A stretch of DNA of 64,000 nt from Algiphilus aromaticivorans DG1253 (lineage in GTDB: Bacteria; Pseudomonadota; Gammaproteobacteria; Nevskiales; Nevskiaceae): positions 496,001 through 560,000 of the forward strand of contig NZ_JPOG01000001.1 of the NCBI RefSeq assembly GCF_000733765.1, in the 5' to 3' direction. Below, piece after piece: positions 57,065-64,000 of this stretch. The notes under the pieces are model-generated. The model saw only the letters and a program-made list of their open reading frames with translations. It was not told the DNA's origin and ran no database searches. Every line of letters starts with the position of its first letter. Positions within the stretch are counted from its first letter, which is position 1. The position numbers and the translations under genes were made by a program.

Positions 57065-58765
57065 TTAATCGGTCGTGGTTGCGCGGATGTGGCCTTCGTA
57101 GAGCTGCAAGGAACGGTCGGCGCGCGGCAGCACGGCGGCGTCGTGGCCGAGGAAGATGGCGCTGCGGCCGGCCAGCCAGGCGTCGAGGCGGCTGAAGACG
57201 GTGGCGCGCGTGGCGGCGTCGAGGCCGGTGGCCGGCTCGTCGAGCAGCACGATGGGGGCGTCGCGCAGCAGCACGCGTGCCAGCGCCAGCCGCCGCGTCT
57301 GGCCGCCGGACAGGCGCGCGCCGGCCTCGCCGACCCAGGTGTCCAGGCCCTCGGGCAATGCGGCGACGACCTCGTCGAGGGCGGCGATGTGCAGCGCGCG
57401 CCAGAGCGCGGCCTCGTTGGCCTCGGGCGCGGCCAGGCGCAGGTTGTCGGCCACACTCGCTGCGAAGATCTCGCTGTGCTGGGTGAGCACGCTCATACGG
57501 TCTCGCAATTGAGCCGGGTGTAGCGTCTCGCTGGGTCTGCCCAGCACGTGCATGCGGCCTTCGTCGGCTGTCTGCAGCCCGGCGATGACCTGTAGCAGGC
57601 TCGACTTGCCGCTGCCCGAGGCGCCGGTGATGGCCAGCCGCTCGCCGCGCGCGAGCGTCAGTGATACCTCGGCCAGCGCCGGCGTTGGGCGGCCCGCGTG
57701 CCAGAGGCCGATGCCTTCCAGCTGCAGCGCTGGCGCTTCGGCGGCTTCCTGCATCGACTCGGCGGGGGCAGGGGCCTCGCCGGGGCCTTTCAGCAGCTGG
57801 TTCAGGCGTGCGGCGGCGGTTTGTGTCTCTCCCAGCTGATACAGCGCTTGCGGCAGGCCGGGCAGCAGCTCGTTGAGACCGAGCAGGGCCAGCGCCGCCA
57901 GCACGGCCGCTGCCGCACCCATCGGCGTGGCGTCGAGCAGTAGCAGGCCGAGAAGCAGAGCAGTCGCGGCGCTGAGCTGCACGGCCGTGGTCATTGCCGC
58001 GTCCAGCGCGCCCAGCCGCTGCGCGCGCCGGCGCTGCGCCTGCGCCAGCCGTGCGTCGAGCTGCCGGCTGCGCGCGGCGTGGGCATTTAGGCTGCCGGCG
58101 TGGTGCAGCTCGGCGAGGCCGGTCAGCGACTCCAGGAGTCGCGCGTGCAAGGCTTCGGAGCGCGCGCGCAGGCGCCGGCCCGGCCGCATGCCGCTGCGCA
58201 GCGCCAGCAGGCCGAGACCCAGCGTCAGCGCGCTAAGGGCTCCCAGCGGCAGTAGCATCCAGGGCGTGGCGAGCCAGGCGAGCAGGATGGCGACGGTCGG
58301 CACGAGCAGCGCGGTCGTGGCCAGCGGTGCGGCCACCCGCAGCGGAAGGTTGTCGATGGCGTCGACGTCGCTGGTCAGCCGGTCGAGCAGCGCGGCGTCG
58401 CGCAGGCGGGCCAGCACCGCCGCCGGTTGCGCGGCCAGGCGAGCGAATACGGCGGTGCGCAGCGCGGCAAGCAGGTCCAGCGTCAGCGCGTGCTGCCACA
58501 GCCGCTCGAAGTAGCGCGCGACGGTGCGCGACAGCGCAAAGAAGCGGATGCCGGCGCCGGGCAGAAAGATGTCGAAGACCACGCGGCTGCCGGCGGCCCA
58601 GGCCAGCGCCGTGACGCCGGTGGCGGTGATGAACCAGCCGGAGAGCCCGAGCAGCCCCACCGCCGAGGCTACGGTGGCGGCGAGCAGCAGCACGCCGATC
58701 AGGGCCGTGCCGCGGCGGCGGCGCAGCAGGGCGAGGTAGGGCAGTAGCGCGCGCAGGGGGCGCAT
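57065..58765 (-). CDS. cydC: thiol reductant ABC exporter subunit CydC
   Basis: A protein of 566 residues. N-terminal membrane domain with GLLGLSGWFITATGVTAL and RFFALSRTVARYFERLWQHA (a CydC signature), then the ATPase: GASGSGKSSLLQVIAGL, GARLSGGQTRRLALARVLL and IVLLDEPATGLDAATR. With CydD it exports glutathione/cysteine to the periplasm, needed to mature bd oxidase and c-type cytochromes. Its start touches the cydD stop (one-base overlap). Confidence 0.92.
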   Translation of the reverse strand: MRPLRALLPYLALLRRRRGTALIGVLLLAATVASAVGLLGLSGWFITATGVTALAWAAGSRVVFDIFLPGAGIRFFALSRTVARYFERLWQHALTLDLLAALRTAVFARLAAQPAAVLARLRDAALLDRLTSDVDAIDNLPLRVAAPLATTALLVPTVAILLAWLATPWMLLPLGALSALTLGLGLLALRSGMRPGRRLRARSEALHARLLESLTGLAELHHAGSLNAHAARSRQLDARLAQAQRRRAQRLGALDAAMTTAVQLSAATALLLGLLLLDATPMGAAAAVLAALALLGLNELLPGLPQALYQLGETQTAAARLNQLLKGPGEAPAPAESMQEAAEAPALQLEGIGLWHAGRPTPALAEVSLTLARGERLAITGASGSGKSSLLQVIAGLQTADEGRMHVLGRPSETLHPAQLRDRMSVLTQHSEIFAASVADNLRLAAPEANEAALWRALHIAALDEVVAALPEGLDTWVGEAGARLSGGQTRRLALARVLLRDAPIVLLDEPATGLDAATRATVFSRLDAWLAGRSAIFLGHDAAVLPRADRSLQLYEGHIRATTTD

Positions 58766-60345
58766 CAGCCAGTGTCCGCCATGTCGACGACGCGATCCGC
58801 CAGTTCGCGCAATTGAGGGTCGTGCGAAGCGACTATGAGCGCGCGGCCCTCGGCGCGCAGCGTCTGCATGGCGGCGAGCACGGGCGCGGCGGCATCGGCG
58901 TCGAGTCCGGCGGTGGGTTCGTCCAGCAGCAACAGTGGTGCCCGCGACAGCCAGGCGCGCGCCAGCGCCAGCCGTTGCGCCTGGCCGCCCGACAGTCCCA
59001 GGCCACGCTCGCCGAGACGGGTGTTCAGACCCTCGGGCAGCGCCGCGGCGTAATCCATGACGCCGCAGAGGCGGGCGGCCTGCTCGATGGCGGCGGCGTC
59101 GGCCTCGGGGTGGCCGAGGCCGATGTTGCGGCGCAGGCTGCCGCGCGCGAGAAATGGGCGCTGGCCCAGCCAGGCTGTCGCGCCGGGGCGACCGGGCGCG
59201 CCGCCGGCGACGGTGACGAAACCCGCGTCAGGCGTCAGATGACCGGCGAGCACATGCAATGCGCTGCTCTTGCCACAGCCGCTGGGGCCCCAGAGGAGCA
59301 GCAGCTCGCCGGCGGCCAGCTCCAGCGATAGCCCGCTGAGCACCTGACCGTGATTCCGCGTCAGCGCGACGCCCTCGAGCTTGGCGACGGGCCCTGGCAC
59401 GGTCTCTGCTGGCTCCGTCTCCTTCTTGCGCATCGGCGGCAACGCGAACAGCGGCGCCAGTTGCTCGGCAGCGCCCAGCGCACTGGCGCGGTCGTGGTAA
59501 TGCGTGGCCAGCTCGCGAAGCGGAACGAAGAACTCGGGGGCGAGCAGCAGCACGGTGAGGCCGCTGTAGAGCGTCAACTCCGGCGCCGGCCCGAAGTCGA
59601 TGTAGCCGAGCAGGCCCATGCCGACGTAGATGGCCACGGCCGCCACGGCGACGGCGGCAAAGAACTCCAGTACCGCCGAGGACAGGAAGGCAACGCGCAG
59701 CACGCGCAGACTGTCGTCGCGCAAGCGCTCGGCGAAGTCGCGCACGCGCGCGGTGCCCTGATTCTCCGCGTTGAACAGGCGCAGGCTGAGTAGGCCGCGG
59801 CAGTGATCGGCGAAGACGGCCGCGGCTTGGGCGCGGCGGGACTCGAAGCGCGCCGACAGTGCCGCCGCACCCCAGCCGATGAGCGCCATGAAGAGCGGAA
59901 TCAGTGGCGCGGTCAGCAGCAGTAGCAGGCCGGCCAGCCAGTCGTGCAGCGCGGCGACCGCGCCGATGATCAACGGCAGCAGCACGGCAAGCTGGCGGCT
60001 GGGCAGATAGTTGGCGATGTAGGGGTCGACGGCGTCGACGGCGTGCAGCGCACGGCTGGCCAGATCGGCGCTGTGCCAGTCCTCCAGCCGCGCCGGTCCG
60101 GCGGCGTGCAGATGCTGCATCAGCGCGCCGCGGATACGGTGGCGTTGGCGCAGCGCCTCCCTGGCGGCCAGATGCCGGCGCAGATAGGCTAGTGCACCGC
60201 GCAGCAGGATGACGCCGATCAGAGCCGCTGCGGTGGGCGCCAGCACCTTCGGGCTAGCACCTTCGGTGACGGCGCGGTCCACCAGCCAGGCGATGAGCAT
60301 GGCCTGGGCGACGATGCACAGACCCGCCCCGCAGCCTGCCGCCAC
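58765..60345 (-). CDS. cydD: thiol reductant ABC exporter subunit CydD
   Basis: A protein of 526 residues from the first standard start (GTG 60345). Membrane domain with GPARLEDWHSADLASRALHA VDAVDPYIANYLP and AVFADHCRGLLSLRLFNAEN, ATPase with WGPSGCGKSSALHVLAGHL, GLSGGQAQRLALARAWL and LLLLDEPTAGLDAD. It is shorter than usual CydD (about 560-590): codons upstream of the GTG (…AADWLKRETGS…) look like the missing N-terminus, but no ATG/GTG/TTG lies between them and an in-frame stop. The true start may be non-standard near the cydB stop. Confidence 0.88.
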   Translation of the reverse strand: MAAGCGAGLCIVAQAMLIAWLVDRAVTEGASPKVLAPTAAALIGVILLRGALAYLRRHLAAREALRQRHRIRGALMQHLHAAGPARLEDWHSADLASRALHAVDAVDPYIANYLPSRQLAVLLPLIIGAVAALHDWLAGLLLLLTAPLIPLFMALIGWGAAALSARFESRRAQAAAVFADHCRGLLSLRLFNAENQGTARVRDFAERLRDDSLRVLRVAFLSSAVLEFFAAVAVAAVAIYVGMGLLGYIDFGPAPELTLYSGLTVLLLAPEFFVPLRELATHYHDRASALGAAEQLAPLFALPPMRKKETEPAETVPGPVAKLEGVALTRNHGQVLSGLSLELAAGELLLLWGPSGCGKSSALHVLAGHLTPDAGFVTVAGGAPGRPGATAWLGQRPFLARGSLRRNIGLGHPEADAAAIEQAARLCGVMDYAAALPEGLNTRLGERGLGLSGGQAQRLALARAWLSRAPLLLLDEPTAGLDADAAAPVLAAMQTLRAEGRALIVASHDPQLRELADRVVDMADTG

Positions 60346-60430
60346 TGCTGCACGCAGTGCGGGCGAGCGGCTTCCGGTCTCGCGTTTCAGCCAGTCGGCG
60401 GCCTGCTCCGCGCCCGCGGCGGCGCCGGTT

Positions 60431-61432
60431 TCAGTGATAGCCGTGACTGGCGCCTACCTTGCCCCGGAAGACCCAGTAGTTCCAGGCCGTGTAGGCCAGG
60501 ATCACCGGAATAAGGAAGAGGACGCCGATGAGCAGGAAGAGCTGCGAGGCCGGCGATGATGCCGCGTCGTAGATGGTGTGGTCCGGCGGCACGATGTACG
60601 GCCACTTGCTCGCCAGCAGGCCAAGATAGGTGAACGCGAAGACACCCATGGTGGCGATGAAGGGCATGTACTCGCGGCCTTTGCGGACCGTTGCCCAGAT
60701 GCGCCAGGCGAAGAAGAGGGTGATCAGCGGTAGCAGCCAGATCAGGCTGGCCTGGCCGAACCAGCGCTCGCGTACGAAATCCGAGGTCAGTGGGGTCCAG
60801 ATGCTGACGATGAGGAAGACGGCCATCAGTAGCGCCAGCAGGAGCGGTGTGACGCGATAGGCCCAGGCCTGCAGTTCGCCGGTGGTCTTCATGATCGTCC
60901 AGGTGCTGCCCAGTAGCGCGTAGCCGATGACCAATCCGACGCCGGTGAGTACCGTGAAGGGCGTCAGCCAGTCGAAGGCCCCGCCGACGTAGCGCATGTT
61001 CTCGACCTCGAAGCCCTGGATATAGCTGCCCACGACGGCGCCCTGCGCAAAGGCGGCGACGGTGGAGCCGCCGGCGAAGGCGATATTCCACCAGTGGCGA
61101 TTGCGGCTGGACTTGAAGCGGAACTCGAAGGCGATGCCGCGGAAGATCAGGCCGGCCAGCATCAGGAAGACGCCGATGTAGAGTGCCGGCAGGAAGACCG
61201 CGTAGACCAGTGGGAAAGCGCCGAGCAGGCCTGCGCCGCCGAGGATGAGCCAGGTCTCGTTGCCGTCCCATACGGGAGCCACCGAGTTCATCATCGTGTC
61301 ACGCGCGCCGTCGTCCGGGGCGAAGAGGAAGAGGATGCCGACGCCGAGGTCAAAGCCATCCATCAACACATACATGATGATGCCGACGGCGATGATGACG
61401 GCCCAGATAAGCGTGAGGTCGATGAGTTCCAT
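60431..61432 (-). CDS. cydB: bd-type quinol oxidase subunit II
   Basis: A protein of 333 residues, multi-helix, with MYVLMDGFDLGVGILFLFA, VWDGNETWLILGGAGLLGAF, GIAFEFRFKSSRNRHWWNIA and FLIPVILAYTAWNYWVFRGK. It is the partner of CydA; the shorter length fits the cyanide-insensitive (CioB) type. It starts 12 bases after cydA ends. Confidence 0.94.
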   Translation of the reverse strand: MELIDLTLIWAVIIAVGIIMYVLMDGFDLGVGILFLFAPDDGARDTMMNSVAPVWDGNETWLILGGAGLLGAFPLVYAVFLPALYIGVFLMLAGLIFRGIAFEFRFKSSRNRHWWNIAFAGGSTVAAFAQGAVVGSYIQGFEVENMRYVGGAFDWLTPFTVLTGVGLVIGYALLGSTWTIMKTTGELQAWAYRVTPLLLALLMAVFLIVSIWTPLTSDFVRERWFGQASLIWLLPLITLFFAWRIWATVRKGREYMPFIATMGVFAFTYLGLLASKWPYIVPPDHTIYDAASSPASQLFLLIGVLFLIPVILAYTAWNYWVFRGKVGASHGYH

Positions 61433-61444
61433 GGCGCCTGCCCC

Positions 61445-62863
61445 TTAGCCGCCCTGCGGCCGGAAATCGAGTTGATCGTCGAGCCCGGTCTCGGCGGCCG
61501 AGAAGGGCCGCTTGGCTTGCTGCCATTCGGGGTGGTGCTGCGAGCTTTCCATCTCGTCCATACCCGCGCTTGCCAGGCGCGTGATGTAGAAGATGCCGAG
61601 GCAGAAAACCACCGCGTAGACCAGGAAGTAACCGATGAGCGTGAACAGCGCCATCCAGCCAGTGAGCGAGGGCGTGAGCCCTTCCGCCTGCGTCATCACA
61701 CCCTGGATCACCCAGGGCGCGCGGCCGATCTCGGTGGTGAACCAGCCGGCGGTTACGGCAACGAAGGGCAACGGCACCATCAGCCGCAGGCCCTGCAGGA
61801 AGGGGCGGGACTCGAACAGCCGGCCGCGAATGCGCAGCCAGAGCCCGGCCAGCGCGGCGACGATCATCAGCATGCCGATGCCGACCATGATGCGGAAGCT
61901 CCAGAAGACCCAGGCCACCGGCGGGCGCTCGTCGGCCGGGACTTCCTTCAGCCCCGGCACGACACCGTCGGCAGAGTGCTTGAGGATGATGCTGGCGGCG
62001 TTCGGGATGCCGACCGCCAAGCGGTTGGTCTCGGCTTCCTGGTCCGGCCAGGCGAAGAGCAACAGCGGCACGTGGCTGGCGCGTTCCCAGTTGCCCTCCA
62101 TGGCCGCAACCTTGGTTGGCTGGTGCTCCATCGTGTTCAAGCCGTGCAGGTCACCAACGAATAGCTGCAGCGGCGCGATGATCAGCAGTAGCCACATGGT
62201 CATCGAAAGTGCGCGCCGATTGGCCTCCACGGCGTGATTGCGGATGAGATTCCAGGCGCTGACGCCGGCGACGACGAAGCCGCCGGTCAGGAAGGCGGCC
62301 AGGCCCATGTGCGCGAAGCGGTACCAGAAGGAGGGGTTGAAGATGGCCTCGCTCCAGGAGGTCAGATGCACAATGCCCTCGCGCATCTCAAAGCCCGCCG
62401 GCGTCTGCATCCAGCTGTTCGCGGACAGGATCCAGAAGGAGGAAATGAAGGTGCCCGCCGAAACCATCACCGCGGAGAAGAAGTGCGCCGCTGGCGGTAC
62501 CTTGTCGCGGCCGAAGAGCAGCACGCCGAGGAAGGTGGCCTCCATGAAGAAGGCCGTGACGACCTCGTAGCTGAGTACCGGCCCGAGGAAGTTGGCGGCG
62601 GCGAAGGAGAAATTGCTCCAGTTCGTGCCGAACTGGAAGGCCATGACCAGACCACTGACCACGCCCAGTCCGAAGACCACCGCGAAGACTCTCGTCCAGA
62701 AGGTGCTGAGCTGCTTCCAGACCGGGTTGCCCGTCTTCAGCAGCAGACCTTCCAATACTGCGATGTAGGCGGCCAGCCCGATGGTGAAAACCGGGAAGAT
62801 GGCGTGGAAAGAAACCACGAAGGCGAACTGGAGGCGGGACAGCAGCAGCGGATCGAGTTCCAT
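61445..62863 (-). CDS. cydA: bd-type quinol oxidase subunit I
   Basis: A protein of 472 residues with AAGGAGA before the ATG. LLLSRLQFAFVVSFHAIFPV has the heme b595 histidine; the heme ligand region is in VGDLHGLNTMEHQPTKVAAM EGNWE and the Q-loop is short, which points to the cyanide-insensitive CioA type. It is a terminal oxidase with high oxygen affinity. It heads cydA-cydB-cydD-cydC; there is no room for a cydX gene between cydB and cydD. Confidence 0.95.
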   Translation of the reverse strand: MELDPLLLSRLQFAFVVSFHAIFPVFTIGLAAYIAVLEGLLLKTGNPVWKQLSTFWTRVFAVVFGLGVVSGLVMAFQFGTNWSNFSFAAANFLGPVLSYEVVTAFFMEATFLGVLLFGRDKVPPAAHFFSAVMVSAGTFISSFWILSANSWMQTPAGFEMREGIVHLTSWSEAIFNPSFWYRFAHMGLAAFLTGGFVVAGVSAWNLIRNHAVEANRRALSMTMWLLLIIAPLQLFVGDLHGLNTMEHQPTKVAAMEGNWERASHVPLLLFAWPDQEAETNRLAVGIPNAASIILKHSADGVVPGLKEVPADERPPVAWVFWSFRIMVGIGMLMIVAALAGLWLRIRGRLFESRPFLQGLRLMVPLPFVAVTAGWFTTEIGRAPWVIQGVMTQAEGLTPSLTGWMALFTLIGYFLVYAVVFCLGIFYITRLASAGMDEMESSQHHPEWQQAKRPFSAAETGLDDQLDFRPQGG

Positions 62864-62961
62864 GGTTTCTCCTTCGCCGATACGGGGGTATCGCGGCCCT
62901 TCTGGCATTGTAGAGAGCCGCTGCTCACGAGGCGAATCGGGCTCAATATAAATAATAGTAT

Positions 62962-63342
62962 ATGAATAATCCTAAAAAGAATATAACGCTTGCTCTTTGT
63001 CTGCTCGCTGTCGCGGCATGCAGCCGCGCGCCGGGGGAGCCGGCCGTCGAGGGCAGTGCGCGATGGGAGGCGCCCATCACGGCACCGGTGACGCTGACTG
63101 TCGAGCTGGTGCCGGTCAGCAACGCTGCCGGGCGGCCCGTCTTCTCGGTGACGCAGGCACTGGAGCCCGACGCGCGCAGCGCCGAGTTTCGCCTGCCTTA
63201 TGAGCCGCTGCTGCTGGACAGCGAGTACCGGCTGAGCGCCCGGCTGGACCACGCCGAGGGGCTGCTTCTGAGTGAGGAAGAAGAGCGCCTGACGCTGCGC
63301 GGCGAGGGCTTCCGCCGGAGGCTGCGTCTGACGCCGCCCTGA
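62962..63342 (+). CDS. YbaY-family lipoprotein
   Basis: A protein of 126 residues with lipobox ALCLLAVAACS. The mature part, with ITAPVTLTVELVPVSNA, PVFSVTQAL and LDSEYRLSARLDHAEGLLL, fits the YbaY/YscW-type beta-sandwich family. The first codons and the upstream bases are AT-rich (TATAAATAAT at 62947) with no Shine-Dalgarno site, so initiation may be leaderless or rely on low structure. Divergent from cydA. Confidence 0.72.
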   Translation: MNNPKKNITLALCLLAVAACSRAPGEPAVEGSARWEAPITAPVTLTVELVPVSNAAGRPVFSVTQALEPDARSAEFRLPYEPLLLDSEYRLSARLDHAEGLLLSEEEERLTLRGEGFRRRLRLTPP

Positions 63343-63393
63343 GGGCGAACGAACCCATCGCGTAGCGGGCCGGGCCTGCGCTAAGCTGGGGTC

Positions 63394-63473
63394 ACGCCGG
63401 GGGTGCCCGACCATGTCGGGCTGAGAGAGTCCCCTCGTACCTGAACCGGATCATGCCGGCGGAGGGAAGGCGT
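63394..63473 (+). promoter_or_regulatory. TPP riboswitch (THI element)
   Basis: GGGGGTGCCCGA, CTGAGAGAGTCCC, ACCTGAACCGGATCATGCCG and GGAGGGAAGG are the conserved parts of the thiamine pyrophosphate riboswitch. P1 is ACGCC/GGCGT. It lies 60 bases before thiC and should shut it off when thiamine is plentiful. Confidence 0.93.
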
Positions 63474-63533
63474 TCGGTGGTGCCGTGCGCGCCATCGCGC
63501 GTCGTCTCTTCGCCCGCCAAGAGGATCGAAGCG

Positions 63534-64000
63534 ATGGCTGACGACGCAACCCGCACACCCAACAACGCCCTGCAGCTGCAGCCCGAGCTGTGCCAGCCCT
63601 TTGCCGCCAGCCGGCGCATCTTCGTCGAAGGTGGGCAGGGCGTACGCGTCCCAATGCGCGAGATCGCCTGCTCGCCGACGCGCAGCGAAGCCGGGCTGGT
63701 CGACAATCCACCTATTACCGTCTACGACACGGCCGGGCCCTATACCGACCCGGAAGCTGAAATCGATCTGGCGCGTGGTCTGGCGCCGCTGCGCGCTGAC
63801 TGGATCGCTGCGCGCGGCGACAGCGAGCAGCTGACCGGCCCCAGCTCCCTCTTCGGTCGTATCCGCGCCGGAGACCCCGCCACCTCCGGCCTGCGCTTTC
63901 CGGAGCCACGAGCTCCGCGGCGCGCGAAGGAAGGCGCCAATGTCAGCCAGATGCATTACGCCCGGCGCGGCGTCGTCACCCCGGAGATGGAATTCGTCGC
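63534..64000 (+). CDS. thiC: phosphomethylpyrimidine synthase ThiC, 3' end outside window
   Basis: 155 codons are seen. It begins MADDATRTPNNALQLQPELC; the family features are RRIFVEGGQGVRVPMREIA, VYDTAGPYTDPEAEIDLARG L and EGANVSQMHYARRGVVTPEM. ThiC is a radical-SAM enzyme that turns aminoimidazole ribotide into the thiamine pyrimidine; the iron-sulfur site lies in the missing C-terminal part. The riboswitch upstream confirms the assignment. Confidence 0.95.
   Translation, partial: MADDATRTPNNALQLQPELCQPFAASRRIFVEGGQGVRVPMREIACSPTRSEAGLVDNPPITVYDTAGPYTDPEAEIDLARGLAPLRADWIAARGDSEQLTGPSSLFGRIRAGDPATSGLRFPEPRAPRRAKEGANVSQMHYARRGVVTPEMEFV

Noticed and set aside
61094-62164. 356-codon open frame on the plus strand
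   Set aside because: Antisense to cydB and cydA, rich in Glu, Asp and His as a shadow of membrane-protein codons.
62864-62961. ANR/FNR box in the cydA promoter
   Set aside because: I looked for a TTGAT-N4-ATCAA palindrome between cydA and the YbaY-like gene and found none with both halves.

Overview
The window is GC-rich (roughly two-thirds G+C), gene-dense chromosomal DNA from a gammaproteobacterium. The evidence is gene order. The kdsD-kdsC-lptC-lptA-lptB and rpoN-hpf-ptsN-hprK-rapZ-EIIA-HPr-EI blocks, petABC-sspA-sspB, rsmI back to back with lpoA-yraN, ibaG-murA-hisG-hisD, a type A RNase P RNA and a TPP-riboswitch thiC all fit that class. HprK in the sigma-54 cluster and the dense intergenic palindromic repeats suggest a Nevskiales/Salinisphaerales/Xanthomonadales-like lineage, but this is only an inference. 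The cell has LPS, an aerobic chain (bc1 complex plus a bd-type quinol oxidase), histidine and thiamine synthesis, and a chaperone-usher pilus locus of the spore-coat-U (Csu) type.

Layout. 1-7.8 kb: DUF547 protein (cut by the window edge), small membrane proteins, a TVP38-flavoprotein disulfide reductase fusion, a DauA-like SulP transporter, a zinc metallopeptidase and a DksA-like protein. 7.7-8.6 kb: a three-repeat Pho box in front of a metallophosphoesterase that looks like PlcP, the phospholipase C of phosphate-starvation lipid remodelling. 8.7-10.4 kb: an intergenic inverted-repeat element (copy A) split by an IS30-family insertion. 10.5-17.1 kb: nitrogen-PTS/sigma-54 regulatory block. 17.2-21.8 kb: four unrelated metabolic genes that separate rpoN from lptB. 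21.8-25.1 kb: Lpt/KDO genes. 25.2-28.7 kb: repeat copy B, photolyase and an ABC-2 exporter. 29-34.1 kb: SCPU pilus operon whose usher gene is split in its signal peptide by an IS5-family element. 34.1-40.9 kb: hydrolase, SelO, GrxD, then ibaG-murA-hisGD. 41.0-41.8 kb: repeat copy C. 41.9-46.5 kb: corrinoid/metal-binding protein, petABC, sspAB. 46.7-51.7 kb: FAD dehydrogenase, yraN, lpoA, rsmI, rnpB. 51.7-52.1 kb: hairpin-rich repeat D, which includes a second copy of the rnpB terminator. 52.3-57 kb: ArsC-like, methyltransferase, OPT transporter and a secreted protein of unknown function. 57-63 kb: cydABDC. 63.4-64 kb: TPP riboswitch and the start of thiC.

Most striking points. (1) A family of intergenic elements with ~70-bp terminal inverted repeats carries internal hairpins whose arms change in compensating fashion while the apex stays nearly constant; I count at least ten of one class and five of another. 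(2) The IS5 insertion copied its CTAG target so that the chaperone stop codon is preserved while the overlapping usher gene loses its start codon. (3) The Pho-box/PlcP pair predicts membrane lipid replacement under phosphate limitation.
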